DNA of 62,050 bases from Natronolimnohabitans innermongolicus JCM 12255 (GCF_000337215.1 NZ_AOHZ01000009.1:1-62050), one strand, 5' to 3'. Shown: positions 7,163 through 16,519, counted from the stretch's first letter. Notes: generated by a model from the letters alone, not told the origin. Made by a program: numbers and translations.

Positions 7163-7681
7163 TCAGGGATCGTGATCGCGTTCGTCGTCCTGACCGTCTT
7201 CGCCCTCGAGGTCACGCTCCATCGAGACCCGATACGCGTCGTAACCCTGGCGGTCGTAGAACCGCCGGGCGGCTTCGTTGTCGGCCATCACCTCGAGGAC
7301 GACGGCCTCGGCGCCACGCTCTTCGAGTTCGGCTTCGGCGGCCTCGAGTAAGGCGCCGCCCAGCCCCTGTCCGCGGTAGGCGGGCTCGACGTAGATATTC
7401 GAGAGCATCCCGCGGGTGGTGTCGAGGGCGAGCGAGCCGTGCTCGAGGTGAAAGGAGGCGAAGCCGACGATTCGGCCGGCGTCGCGGGCGACGAGCAGCC
7501 CGTCGTTGGCCTGGTGTGCCGCGAGGGTCTGGCGCATCGCCTCGCGGTTGGCGTCGGCGAGGACGGCGGAGTCGTGGCGTCGCTGGTCGCGGGCGAGGGC
7601 AACCCAGCGGTCGGCGACCGTCTCGAGGTCGCTCGGCGCGGCGCGTTCAATCGTCGGCGGGCTGTTGCTGTCTGGGACCAT
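7163..7681 (-). CDS. GNAT-family N-acetyltransferase
   Basis: 172 residues with the GNAT fold. Beta4 and the acetyl-CoA loop are at LSNIYVEPAYRGQGLGGALL (Q/R-x-x-G-x-G/A, about 103-114), followed by VLEVMADNEAARRFYDRQGYDAYR. It transfers acetyl from acetyl-CoA to an amine, substrate unknown. The last 15 residues are Asp/Glu-rich. Its start lies 35 bp inside the end of pgk on the same strand, so the two are co-transcribed. Confidence 0.9.
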   Translation of the reverse strand: MVPDSNSPPTIERAAPSDLETVADRWVALARDQRRHDSAVLADANREAMRQTLAAHQANDGLLVARDAGRIVGFASFHLEHGSLALDTTRGMLSNIYVEPAYRGQGLGGALLEAAEAELEERGAEAVVLEVMADNEAARRFYDRQGYDAYRVSMERDLEGEDGQDDERDHDP

Positions 7682-8873
7682 TCTCGAGTGCGGTCACGGC
7701 GGGCAGCGGCTCCGCGGTGAGCATCCGCAGGGCGGCGCCGCCGCCGGTGCTAACGTGCGAGAAGCCCTCGACGCCGAGTCGGCGCAGCGCGGAGGCGGTG
7801 TCGCCGCCGCCGACGATGCTCGTGTCGACGTCGGTCGCCATCCCGTAGAGCCGTCTCGTTCCCGTCTCGAAGGCGTCCTCCTCGAAGACGCCGGCGGGGC
7901 CGTTCAGGATGACCGTCCCCGCGCCCTCGAGCAGGCGCTCGTAGTACTCGAGCGTCGAGGAGCCGATATCCATGGCGGCCTCCTCGTTTTCCGGCGGCAA
8001 GGCGTTGATGCCGATCTCGTAGCGTTCGCCGTCGCGCTCGACGGCGACGTCTCGCGGAAGCGCGATGGAGTCGCCGTAGGCGTCGAGCAAGTCGCTGGCG
8101 CGGTCGATCTCGTCCCAGTAGCCCTGCTCGTAGATGAAATCCGAACTGGCGTCGCCTAAGTCGACGCCGTCGGCGATGAGGAAGACGTTGCCGACGACGC
8201 CCGCGGTGAGGACGTGATCGGCCAGCCCCTTCTCTAAGACGGACCAGGCGACGTCGATCGAGTCCGAGACCTTCGCGCCGCCGAGGACGTAGATCCGCGG
8301 TTCGGGCGTCTCCTCGATCGAGCCGAGGACGTCGAGTTCCGACTCCATCACGCGGCCGGCGTAGCCGGGCAGGACGGTCGGGAAGCCGACGAGCGAGGGC
8401 TGGGAGCGGTGGGCCGCCGCGAAGGCGTCGTTGACGTAGACGTCGAGCGACGGCGCGAGCCCCTGGACGAGGTGGGTCTCGGCGGCGCGCTCCGGTTCGA
8501 ACTCCATGTACTCCTCGCTGTAGAAGCGGGTGTTCTCGAGGACGACGCAGTCGCCGTTCTCGAGGGCGTCGACGGCCTCACGGGCGGCGACGCTGAAGTT
8601 CGCGTCGACGTAGTCGACCGGGCGGCCGAGCAGTTCGGCGAGGCGGTCGGCGTGGGACTCGAGAGAGACGAAATCGTCGCCGCCGGGTCGACCCTGGTGG
8701 GCGAGCACGGCGACTCGACCGCCGCGCTCGAGCAGTTCCGAGAGGGTATCGACGTGGGCCTGCAGTCGGGCGTCGTCGGCGAGGCCACCGTCGTCAGCGA
8801 TCGGGCTATTGATGTCGACGCGGATGCCGACGGTGGTCCCTTCGACGTCGAGGTCGTCGAGGGTATCGATCAT
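7647..8873 (-). CDS. pgk: Phosphoglycerate kinase
   Basis: 408 residues, cytosolic glycolysis/gluconeogenesis enzyme interconverting 1,3-bisphosphoglycerate and 3-phosphoglycerate with ADP/ATP. Visible landmarks are VGIRVDINSPI, LAHQGRPGGDDFVSL (substrate-binding His/Arg), FYSEEYMEF, AHRSQPSLVGFP, ILNGPAGVFEEDAFETGTRRL and VGGGDTASALRRLGVEGFSHVSTGGGAAL (nucleotide loop). The ATG at 8873 matches the family N-terminus; an ATG five codons upstream adds only MHLWI. It overlaps the downstream GNAT gene. Confidence 0.95.
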   Translation of the reverse strand: MIDTLDDLDVEGTTVGIRVDINSPIADDGGLADDARLQAHVDTLSELLERGGRVAVLAHQGRPGGDDFVSLESHADRLAELLGRPVDYVDANFSVAAREAVDALENGDCVVLENTRFYSEEYMEFEPERAAETHLVQGLAPSLDVYVNDAFAAAHRSQPSLVGFPTVLPGYAGRVMESELDVLGSIEETPEPRIYVLGGAKVSDSIDVAWSVLEKGLADHVLTAGVVGNVFLIADGVDLGDASSDFIYEQGYWDEIDRASDLLDAYGDSIALPRDVAVERDGERYEIGINALPPENEEAAMDIGSSTLEYYERLLEGAGTVILNGPAGVFEEDAFETGTRRLYGMATDVDTSIVGGGDTASALRRLGVEGFSHVSTGGGAALRMLTAEPLPAVTALENGPRQQQPADD

Positions 8874-9099
8874 TATCCACAGGTGCACCGCGGCACCCGA
8901 AAGGTCTTTCTATCGGAGAAATCGCTGTCGGGGACTGCTGTCAGCTCGGCGGCGTATCGGTCGTCGCGACCGCGAGTCCGACCGACCGGTCGTTCCGTAA
9001 GCGGCGCGGTGGGAGACGGCGAGAGTTCAGGGAGCAAAAGACGGAGAACGGAGGCGGTGTCGATTCGGTCTCTCACGTGCGTGTAATGCCATATCGGAC

Positions 9100-9729
9100 T
9101 CAGACCGTCCGGCAGTCCGTACAGATCAGCTGTCCGTTCGACTCCCAGAGCGAATCCGCGAGGGTTCCACAGGCCTCACAGACGCCCTGCGTCGAGTACT
9201 CGTCGCCGCCGTTCGGGAGCATCTGGAGGTCGGCGTCGGCCGAGTCGTCCGCGCTCGAGGCGGTGACCGATTGGGCGGCGCGGTCGTCGGCCGGCGCTGC
9301 CCCCTCGAGGGAATCCGCGCTCGAGCGGGGCGGCGTCATCGTCGCCTGGAACGAACCCGCGGCGGCGATGACGTCTCGCTGGGTCACGAGTCCGAGCACG
9401 CCGTCTTCGTTCTCGACGACGACGTTGCGGATGTTCTCGCGAGCCATCGCGCTGGCGGCGTCGGTGAGCGACCGGTCGGGCGCGAAGCTGATGACGGGGG
9501 TGGTCATCACGTCGCCGACGGCGGTCTCGTTCGGGTCGCCGTCGTCGGCGACGACGCCGAGGACGTCCCACTCGGTCATGATCCCGACCGGCTCCGAGCC
9601 ACGAACGACGAGCACGCAACTCGTGCGCTCCTCGCGCATCAGTTCGACGGCGCCGCGAACGGTATCGGATTCACTGACGCCGACGTATTCGGTCGTCAAA
9701 ACGTCTCTGACCGACAGTTCTGATTCCAT
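9100..9729 (-). CDS. Paired CBS-domain protein with C-terminal zinc ribbon
   Basis: 209 residues. Two CBS motifs occupy about 1-60 (VRDVLTTEYVGVSESDT...GIMTEWDVLG) and 70-125 (VGDVMTTPVISFAPDRS...GLVTQRDVIAAAG), together a Bateman module that binds adenosyl ligands. An acidic linker leads to a zinc ribbon CEACG...CTDC at the C-terminus (about 183-206). Such proteins act as energy-state sensors or regulators; the partner is unknown. Confidence 0.9.
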   Translation of the reverse strand: MESELSVRDVLTTEYVGVSESDTVRGAVELMREERTSCVLVVRGSEPVGIMTEWDVLGVVADDGDPNETAVGDVMTTPVISFAPDRSLTDAASAMARENIRNVVVENEDGVLGLVTQRDVIAAAGSFQATMTPPRSSADSLEGAAPADDRAAQSVTASSADDSADADLQMLPNGGDEYSTQGVCEACGTLADSLWESNGQLICTDCRTV

Positions 9730-9959
9730 GTGAGAACAGTGGTCGTGGCTGTGCTAAAAACTACCCCCGCCACACTTAAGCGAATCCGTGACGAAGATTC
9801 GTGATTCGGCGCCTCGAGACTCCTCGTGCCGGTTCGTCGCAATACGTCAACCGTCTAGTACTCGAGGGATCGACGGGCGAATCGCCCCTCGTTCGAGGCA
9901 TTTCGTGCCTCGAACATCGGCGTTCACGTAACGTGTGCGTGCGTGTCCGCCGTCGGGCG

Positions 9960-10721
9960 CTACCACTCGAGTTCGACGCGCGTGCCGTCCGCCCGGCAGG
10001 TCTCGAGGGCGTGTTTCGCGGCGAAGCCGGCGTCGTGGGCGCTCTCGCCGCGGCCGACGCCGACCTGCAGTTCGACGTCGACGGCCTCGGCGACGTGCTC
10101 GATCGCCTCCTCGTAGTCGGGTTCCTCGAGGTCGGGGCAGACGACGATGATGTTGTCGCCGCCGACGAAAAACGAGAGGCTGTCGTGGCTGTAGCGCATG
10201 TGGCGCATCAGTTCGGCGTACCCCTGCTCGATTTCGATGAAGGTGTCGAAAGCGTTGAGTTCGTCCGTGTAGTTGCCCGTCGCGTTGACGACGTCGAAGT
10301 GGGCGATCTGGACGTCGTCGTCGGTCCGGTGGACGTCGTCGATCGTCCGGCCCTCGAGACACTCGCGTCGGTTCTCGTCCTGTGCGCTGCCGGCGTCCTG
10401 GACGCGGGCGGTCGCGTCGGCGAGCGCCTGGACGGGGCTGGTGCCGGTCGCGACGCCGAGGCTCAGGGTTACGGGGTAGCGGTTGCCGACGGACTCCTGG
10501 AGGAGCGCGTGGTCCTCGCGGTCGAGGCCGTTCGTGACGGCGACCATGTTGTCGAAGCGCGTAAAGAAGGTGTAGCCGCCGCGGTTGCCGACGAACTGGG
10601 AGATGTCGGCGTAGAGTCGAGACTGCATGGTCTGGAGATCGGCCTCCCGTCGGGGCTCCGGCGTCACGGTCCACGGCCCGTAGTTGTCGATCTGGACGAG
10701 CGTAACCTGCGTATTAGTCAC
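9960..10721 (-). CDS. gch3: GTP cyclohydrolase IIa
   Basis: 253 residues matching the archaeal type IIa (GCH III) enzyme that hydrolyses GTP to 2-amino-5-formylamino-6-ribosylaminopyrimidinone phosphate, the first step toward riboflavin and coenzyme F420. Landmarks are TLVQIDNYGPWTVTPEPRRE, QFVGNRGGYTFFTRFDNM, SLGVATGTSPVQAL, and SFFVGGDNIIVVCPD in the second cyclase-like half. The ATG follows a clear promoter gap; no partner genes of the pathway are adjacent. Confidence 0.95.
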   Translation of the reverse strand: MTNTQVTLVQIDNYGPWTVTPEPRREADLQTMQSRLYADISQFVGNRGGYTFFTRFDNMVAVTNGLDREDHALLQESVGNRYPVTLSLGVATGTSPVQALADATARVQDAGSAQDENRRECLEGRTIDDVHRTDDDVQIAHFDVVNATGNYTDELNAFDTFIEIEQGYAELMRHMRYSHDSLSFFVGGDNIIVVCPDLEEPDYEEAIEHVAEAVDVELQVGVGRGESAHDAGFAAKHALETCRADGTRVELEW

Positions 10722-10828
10722 GGTGAGAGAGTCTTTCGAACGGCGTCGTATAAGTGATACGTAATCCAGATTCGTGATGGGGTCGAGTCGGGGGCTCGAG
10801 AACGGGAACTGAACGCTCGAGAACGGGT

Positions 10829-11155
10829 TCAGGCGTGTTTTATCTCGGGGTTGGCGCCCTTCGGGTGGTACTCCCAGAAGTCGCCGGCTCGCATGGCGGC
10901 GCCGACGCCCTTGTGCATCTCGAGGATGGTTTCGAACTCCGCTTCCTCGACGTACTCGAAGATTTCGCTCATCGGGACGACCTTGCGGTGGTTGATCCGG
11001 ATCGGGTAGTCGCCGTACTCGTCGACGAATTCGGCGACGTCCATCGGGAAGTCCTCCTCCTCGTCGACCTTGTCGGCGATGATTCGCATGTCGTACTTGC
11101 GCATGCCCTCGCTGCCTTCCTCGCCGTCGGGGTCGACTGGCCAGTCACTGCTCAT
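10829..11155 (-). CDS. Small conserved haloarchaeal protein (DUF5785-like)
   Basis: 108 residues starting MSSDWPVDPDGEEGSEGMRK, which fits the DUF5785 pattern (WPxDPDGEEGSEGMRKYDM, EFVDEYGDYPIRINHRKVV, FWEYHPKGANPEIKHA). A longer frame upstream adds 41 basic residues unlike the haloarchaeal proteome and was rejected. Function unknown; the family name is from memory of the pattern. Confidence 0.8.
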   Translation of the reverse strand: MSSDWPVDPDGEEGSEGMRKYDMRIIADKVDEEEDFPMDVAEFVDEYGDYPIRINHRKVVPMSEIFEYVEEAEFETILEMHKGVGAAMRAGDFWEYHPKGANPEIKHA

Positions 11156-11289
11156 ACTCCGACGTGTGCAGGGGTCCCGCAAAAGGATTACTGTTGGCGA
11201 CAGATCAGCGATCCGGAACGGGGTCGCTGCGCTCGGCGTGCAGTCCTCACGGCGTAGATAATGTCTCGTACAAGCCACAGACCGTACAG

Positions 11290-11520
11290 CAATGGGAGTT
11301 GCTCCCGGCGGATCGAGACCGATCTTGTCCGCCGTGCGACGTTATTTCACCCACCAATCGGTAGTTATAAGGAATTATAGGCCGACAATTAGGGCGGAAG
11401 CCGGTCTCCGTCGGGGGTACGGAAATGCCCCGGGTGATCATAGCACCCGAGACGCGGCTTCCAGCCGAGAGGCTTGAAGCCATGATTGCATACATTCTGT
11501 CGGGATATAAACGTCCCGAA
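11290..11520. other. Hairpin-rich non-coding block, possible IS200/IS605 remnant
   Basis: Five tight inverted repeats occur in 215 bp: CGGCGGA/TCCGCCG (11306-11312 with 11328-11334), CGGGTG/CACCCG (11431-11436 with 11444-11449), CGGCT-TCC-AGCCG (11455-11467), GGCTT-G-AAGCC (11471-11481) and CGGGA/TCCCG (11501-11505 with 11514-11518). No convincing coding frame is present. The arrangement resembles the structured right end of a tnpB element without its gene (PATE-like), but an ordinary structured RNA is equally possible. Confidence 0.4.
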
Positions 11521-11564
11521 CGACGGACGCACCGACACCACTACCGAGTAGCGACAGCCGGCGG

Positions 11565-11765
11565 GTGGTCGACGTGAGCCCGAACGGCGATCCCGAGGGC
11601 GGGAACGGCGCCCTCGCGGAGTCGGGCGAAGACTCGCGATCGTTCCCCGAGTGTCCGACCTGCGGACGGGCGATCGTCGCGACCGCCGTCTCCGAACCCG
11701 CGGTCGGAACGGCCGTTCCCTGCGGCTGTACGGTCGTGCCACCCGCACTCGAGTTCGACGAGTAG
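11565..11765 (+). CDS. Small CPxCG zinc-finger protein
   Basis: 66 residues from a GTG at 11565 (an alternative GTG lies at 11574). An acidic, flexible N-terminus precedes ECPTCGRAIVATA and PCGCTVVPP, giving a CPTC plus CGC four-cysteine zinc knuckle. Haloarchaea encode many such proteins below 70 residues, a few with roles in motility or stress. No specific function can be assigned. Confidence 0.6.
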   Translation: MVDVSPNGDPEGGNGALAESGEDSRSFPECPTCGRAIVATAVSEPAVGTAVPCGCTVVPPALEFDE

Positions 11766-11892
11766 GACGGTGGGACTCGAGTGGGGGCGGGGTGGCCGAC
11801 CGGAGTCTTCCCACTTCGCTCGGAGTGACACACCACCATTGCGGGGCTCCGGTTTGTGGCTTCGCTCAGCTATCGAAGGAGCGATGAATACG

Positions 11893-12111
11893 CTACTGCT
11901 TACTGCGAAACACCGCGTACGCGGGGAGTCCAATCAGTACGAGCACGATGACGACCAACAGCAGGTGAGACAGTGGTTCGAGTACACTCGGCGCAACAGC
12001 TCCAGTCCGACCACCGAAGGAGTTTGTCCCGTGTCCGATCGCGTACAGGTAAAACCCAATCGCTGCGAGGAGCCACGCGGTAACCGTCCGGTACAGTATA
12101 TCCTGTGTCAT
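11893..12111 (-). CDS. Small two-TM membrane protein
   Basis: 72 residues with hydrophobic helices at about 9-27 (TAWLLAAIGFYLYAIG) and 46-67 (LSHLLLVVIVLVLIGLPAYAV), joined by a Gly/Ser-rich loop and ending in RSKQ. The positive end suggests a cytosolic C-terminus. It sits before the McrBC locus in opposite orientation. Function unknown. Confidence 0.6.
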   Translation of the reverse strand: MTQDILYRTVTAWLLAAIGFYLYAIGHGTNSFGGRTGAVAPSVLEPLSHLLLVVIVLVLIGLPAYAVFRSKQ

Positions 12112-12265
12112 CTACTTGTATTGCTGAACGAATCGTGAATAATTAACCGCACGGAAACGGTATAGCTCAGCACCTCCTGGGCTGCCGGTCGGCCATTCAG
12201 TGCTTGATTCGGTCGATCGTGGTCGGTGTGGTCATCGATACCGGTGCGTCGATCGTGCAACAGGA

Positions 12266-12272
12266 TTTATAC
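12266..12272 (+). promoter_or_regulatory. TATA box of the McrBC operon
   Basis: TTTATAC centred 28 nt before the ATG at 12297, the spacing of a leaderless haloarchaeal transcript. This supports the ATG at 12297 over the upstream in-frame ATG at 12204. Confidence 0.6.
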
Positions 12273-12296
12273 GATGGTGCTGTCTCGAGGCAAGCA

Positions 12297-14996
12297 ATGA
12301 CGTCTGGGGAACGCGAGCCGTCCGCTGATGCTATCGCGCCTGATCCGACTATCTATCAGGTGCCAGTAAAAGCGTCGGCCGACGAGCCGATTCGATCGAA
12401 CTTCGAACGGACCGTCATCGACGGCGTTCGACGGGACCGACTTGAGGAGGTCTGCGAGGTTCCGGTCGAGCACGAGACGCTTCGAGTGTGGGGAAACACC
12501 GAGTCGGAGGCCGCCGAGACGGGAGAGTATCTGCTGTTCGCGGATCGCGACGGCCGCCGCGGCGGCGACTACACGCTGCTCGCTCGCATCGCTCACGCGA
12601 CGGTTCTGGATCCGGAGACCGCAGCCGCGTTCACCCAGACGATCGGATGGAGTGACGACCCCGACGACGCGTACCCGCACGTGATGTTTCTCGATCCGAT
12701 CTACGAGGCCCGACTCGACCGCGAAGCGTTCTGGGACACGCTCGGATTCAAGGGCTGGCCGAACGACACGTTTAGCGCCATTAACTTCGACCGCCGCGGG
12801 TCGACGTTCGTTACGGCGTACGACTCGATTCCGGAGTTTATCGAGGAGATCCGCGGCGAGAAAATCTACCCGAACGAGTCGAGTGAGGCGGACGGCCGAT
12901 CCGAGCCGGCCGACGACTATCAGACCCTCGAGGCCGCGATCACCGACGTTCGAGCCCGACTCGCGGCCGCCTCGAGAGATCCGGCGTGGCTCGAGCGTCG
13001 CCTCGGGAAAGTGCTCGTCGCCGAGTGGTCGCGGGCTCTCGAGGGGTTCGAACCATCCGGGACCGTCCCGGCGAGCACCGCCGCGACGTTCGACCAGCTT
13101 CGAGACGTCTACGAATCGCTCGAGCCCAAACTCGAAGAGATCGCCGCCGAGATCGGCGTGGGATCGCACGGCTCGTTCTCACCGACGGAAGTGCTCTTTC
13201 TGTGCTGGGTCCGACTCGTTCAGGCGGAGATCGGCGACGTTGGCGCGCCGTTGAGCCAGCCGCGACTGAACAGCATCCTCCGCGAAACGTACTCGATCGA
13301 GGGCGAAACGGACGGCGACCCGAGCCCCCATTCGCCGGACGTCATCCACCCGGTGCGCTCTCACATCCGAGAGACGGATCCGACCGTTTACGCCTTCGGT
13401 GCAACGCCTACCGACTGGCTCACGACACTCGAGTACGGTTCGGTGCCGTTCGACGAAGCACACCGTGATCGGTGGACGGCTCTCGAGGAGGGCGACGTTG
13501 CCGTGCTCCACACGCGAACGAACGACGAACGCCACGACCCGGCCTCGGCCGACGTTCTCGGTGTCGGCGTTCTCGGACAGACGTTCGAGAAAGACGAACC
13601 GTGGCGGCTGGACGAGCACGCAGGGGACGCGTCGTATCCCCTGGTTGCAACCCTCGACCGACTGTTTCTCTTGGGATCGATCGACGACGTCGATACGTCG
13701 CAACCGCTTCCCGAAAAGACGCCGGCGAAATACGAGGCGGAGATCGGGGCGCTGACCTCGGACACCCTCTCGGTCGAGGACGCGAACCGGATCTGTGCGG
13801 CGGCCGGCGAGACCGCGTTTCCGACCGAGTCGGTGTGCGCGCCGTTCCGATCTGACGACGGAAGCGTCGACCACGACGGGGCGATCGCGCTCGTCGGGGC
13901 GATGGCTGATTCGCTAACCGAAGCGTCGACGGTCAACGTCCACGAGTCCTATCAGGGGTCGATTCCCGCTGCGACGCTCGAGGGGCTGTACTTCCCCGAC
14001 GATCAGGGCGAACGCATCCTCGAGCAGATCGAGACGGCTCTCAGAACGGGAAAGCACGTTCTCCTGACGGGGCCGCCCGGAACCGGAAAGACGGAGATCG
14101 CGCGCCGAATCTGCGAACGGCTCGCGGCCGACTATCCGTACCTGTACTCGGGCTACGAGACGACGACGGCGACGGCCGACTGGTCGACGTTCGATACCGT
14201 CGGCGGCTACATGCCTAACGAATCGGCCGAGGATGGCGGTGACGAGCTCGCGTTCACGCCCGGAATCGTCCTCAATCGGCTCAAAGATTCGCAGACGGGG
14301 ACCCAGTCGAACGAACTGCTCGTCATCGACGAACTGAATCGCGCCGACATCGACAAGGCGTTCGGCCAGCTCTTTACGCTTCTCTCCGGACAGTCCGTTC
14401 AGCTTCCCTACAGCAAGAACGGACGCGAGGTCGAGCTCGCGACGACGGGCGACGTGACTGGACGGCCCGCAGACCACCAGTATCTCGTCCCCGACTCGTG
14501 GCGGATCTTCGCGACGATGAACACCTACGACAAGACGTCGCTCTACGAGATGAGCTACGCGTTCATGCGGCGCTTCGCGTTCGTTCGCGTGCCGGCGCCC
14601 GAGCTTCCGGAAGGGCAGACCGAGGACGCGGAGATCCGACTCGAGGAACTCGTCCACGAGTACGCGGACGCGTGGGGGCTCGACATCGACCGCGACGTGG
14701 CGATGGCCGTCGGTCGCGTCTGGCGGAAGACGAACCACGCCGTCGACGAGCGGGCGATCGGCCCGGCGATCATCGAGGATCTCCTCCGCTACGTGACCCA
14801 CCACCCCGAGTCGGACCTCGAGTACCACCTCACGCAGGCAGTTATCAGCTACGTGTTCCCACAACTCGAGGGCGTTCCGAAGCGCCGGACGATCGTCCGC
14901 GAGATCGCGGCTGTCGACGCCGTCGACTCGACGCTGCTCGAGCGAGCCGCGGCCGAGATGCTGCAGGTGACGCCGGCCGAGAGCGAGACGGTATGA
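12297..14996 (+). CDS. McrB-like AAA+ GTPase fused to EVE/PUA-like domains (modification-dependent restriction)
   Basis: 899 residues. Residues about 15-180 look like an EVE/PUA-type reader: EYLLFADRDGRRGGDYTLLARI, then PHVMFLDPIY and FDRRG. A helical region about 195-300 follows. A second EVE-like block lies at about 355-455 (VYAFGATPTDWL, ALEEGDVAVLH, VLGVGVLGQTF). The motor is at 560-860, with Walker A GPPGTGKTEIAR (about 592), Walker B LLVIDELNRADIDKAFGQL (about 673) and the McrB-type ATMNTYDKTSLYEM (about 741). EVE domains bind modified cytosines in DNA and McrB uses GTP to drive translocation, so this should recognise foreign modified DNA. It is coupled to the nuclease subunit by an ATGA overlap. 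The EVE assignment is by pattern and less certain than the motor. Confidence 0.85.
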   Translation: MTSGEREPSADAIAPDPTIYQVPVKASADEPIRSNFERTVIDGVRRDRLEEVCEVPVEHETLRVWGNTESEAAETGEYLLFADRDGRRGGDYTLLARIAHATVLDPETAAAFTQTIGWSDDPDDAYPHVMFLDPIYEARLDREAFWDTLGFKGWPNDTFSAINFDRRGSTFVTAYDSIPEFIEEIRGEKIYPNESSEADGRSEPADDYQTLEAAITDVRARLAAASRDPAWLERRLGKVLVAEWSRALEGFEPSGTVPASTAATFDQLRDVYESLEPKLEEIAAEIGVGSHGSFSPTEVLFLCWVRLVQAEIGDVGAPLSQPRLNSILRETYSIEGETDGDPSPHSPDVIHPVRSHIRETDPTVYAFGATPTDWLTTLEYGSVPFDEAHRDRWTALEEGDVAVLHTRTNDERHDPASADVLGVGVLGQTFEKDEPWRLDEHAGDASYPLVATLDRLFLLGSIDDVDTSQPLPEKTPAKYEAEIGALTSDTLSVEDANRICAAAGETAFPTESVCAPFRSDDGSVDHDGAIALVGAMADSLTEASTVNVHESYQGSIPAATLEGLYFPDDQGERILEQIETALRTGKHVLLTGPPGTGKTEIARRICERLAADYPYLYSGYETTTATADWSTFDTVGGYMPNESAEDGGDELAFTPGIVLNRLKDSQTGTQSNELLVIDELNRADIDKAFGQLFTLLSGQSVQLPYSKNGREVELATTGDVTGRPADHQYLVPDSWRIFATMNTYDKTSLYEMSYAFMRRFAFVRVPAPELPEGQTEDAEIRLEELVHEYADAWGLDIDRDVAMAVGRVWRKTNHAVDERAIGPAIIEDLLRYVTHHPESDLEYHLTQAVISYVFPQLEGVPKRRTIVREIAAVDAVDSTLLERAAAEMLQVTPAESETV

Positions 14997-16339
14997 ACAG
15001 GGACGAACTGCTCGAGCAGGTGACCGAGGATATCCTCGCGCACGTGATGAACGGCTCGTTCCCCGAACGCGAACTCGCCCAGTCGATCAAACCCGAACAA
15101 CTGGACGAGCGCTTCGAGGAGTACGAACTGCTGCTCGATCTGCACTTCGTGCTCAAATCCGACGTGGTCGACTTCGTCCGCGACCTCTCGGTGCACCTGC
15201 GAAGCCTCCGGACCGAAACCAGAACGACGTCGCGGACGCGACGCGGCGCGGTCGACGGCCGAATCGACTGGAACGAGACGATCAAGAAGCGGTATTCCGA
15301 GCACCCCCGCGACAGATCGATCTTCGTCTGCGACGATCGGACGGTCGAGTACGACATCCCGGAGAACATCGTTCTCAAGCGATTGATTTCGGTCATCCAC
15401 ACGGCGATCCGGGAGGCAGAGGAGTACCTCCGCGGCCACTACGACTGGGTTCGCGAGACGTGGAAGGGCAACGAGGATCTGATCGACGAACTCCAGCGGA
15501 TCGTCGAACGGAACGTTCACGTCCGTCGAATTCGCGACCCCGACACCTACGAACCGACCGAACGGATGCTCACGACCGCCGCCAGCTCTCGCCACGCGGT
15601 CTATCGGGAGGCCGCGTCGCTGCTGCGAACTCGAGAGCGACTGTTCGACGGCGATGCGGACGCGATCCGAACTCTCCTCGAGGAAACGGCGATCGCCCCC
15701 GACGATCAGGACTCGCTGTTCGAACTGTTCGTCCTCTTTCGGTTCGTCGCGACCCTCGAGCGAATGCGCGAGATGCAGCCGCAGTACAAGACAATCGCGA
15801 CGGGGAGACAGGAGGTGGCCCGATTCGAGGACGAGAAAGAGATCGTCCTCTACCACGATACCTCCGCGCGTGATCGTGATCTGTCGTTCGTCGCCGTCCC
15901 CGACGAGGACGCAGACTATCACTCGCGAACGGACAAAGTCCAACTCGAGGCCCAGGAGATCGCGGGCGACTACTTCGGCCGGGAGTTCACCAATCACACT
16001 GGTCGGCCGGACGTCATCGTTCTCGAGGTCGTCTCCGAGGCTGACACCCAACGCGAGTACCTGATCACGGAGGTCAAGAACAGCACTAACGTGGACACGA
16101 TCCGCCGCGGGATCAAGGAGACGCTGGAGTACCTCGCGTTTCTGCGGGTCAACGAGGAGTACGTCTTCGGCCCCGACGAGGACGACTACTTCGGTTCGGG
16201 CTGGAACGGCCTGCTGGTGACGCAGGATCTCGAAGACGAGACCGCCTCGCTCGAGGAGCAAACCGACAACCCGGTGACGATCCTGCAGGCGTCGGAACTC
16301 GAACGGGACCTCGAGCGGATATTGAGCGAGATTCTGTAG
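14993..16339 (+). CDS. McrC-like nuclease subunit
   Basis: 448 residues, translationally coupled to the McrB-like gene. The first about 300 residues are helical and highly charged, as in McrC adaptor regions. The C-terminal third carries a PD-(D/E)xK nuclease: GRPDVIVLEV (Asp about 341) and YLITEVKNS (E-x-K about 359-361), then LVTQDLEDE and a terminal helix ELERDLERILSEIL. With McrB it should cut DNA after GTP-driven assembly. No inner frameshift is visible. A MITE lies 38 bp after its stop. Confidence 0.85.
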   Translation: MNRDELLEQVTEDILAHVMNGSFPERELAQSIKPEQLDERFEEYELLLDLHFVLKSDVVDFVRDLSVHLRSLRTETRTTSRTRRGAVDGRIDWNETIKKRYSEHPRDRSIFVCDDRTVEYDIPENIVLKRLISVIHTAIREAEEYLRGHYDWVRETWKGNEDLIDELQRIVERNVHVRRIRDPDTYEPTERMLTTAASSRHAVYREAASLLRTRERLFDGDADAIRTLLEETAIAPDDQDSLFELFVLFRFVATLERMREMQPQYKTIATGRQEVARFEDEKEIVLYHDTSARDRDLSFVAVPDEDADYHSRTDKVQLEAQEIAGDYFGREFTNHTGRPDVIVLEVVSEADTQREYLITEVKNSTNVDTIRRGIKETLEYLAFLRVNEEYVFGPDEDDYFGSGWNGLLVTQDLEDETASLEEQTDNPVTILQASELERDLERILSEIL

Positions 16340-16377
16340 GCATTCTGCTTCCTCCCTCGACCGGGATATTCAACCTA

Positions 16378-16457
16378 TAGTAGCCACTGAAACGATTTAC
16401 ACACTGATCGCAACGCTGTACTGCGATCAGGTGTGCAGTGACTTTCAGTGGCTACTA
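16378..16457 (-). mobile_element. MITE copy C, between the McrC gene and the next gene
   Basis: 80 bp with perfect 15-bp inverted ends (TAGTAGCCACTGAAA) and TA on each side (16376-16377, 16458-16459). The interior is the reverse complement of copies A and B, so this copy lies in the opposite orientation. Including the TA flanks the inverted repeats extend to 18 bp. Ends as intact as these suggest a recent arrival. Confidence 0.9.
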
Positions 16458-16519
16458 TAGCATCACTGATCTCAACACCTATCACTCACCGGCGACAACA
16501 CGTCACCAGAGCGAGAAGA

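Noticed and set aside
11247-11495. 82-residue frame on the minus strand
   Set aside because: It covers the hairpin block, has a Cys/Ser/Arg-rich composition and shows no domain.
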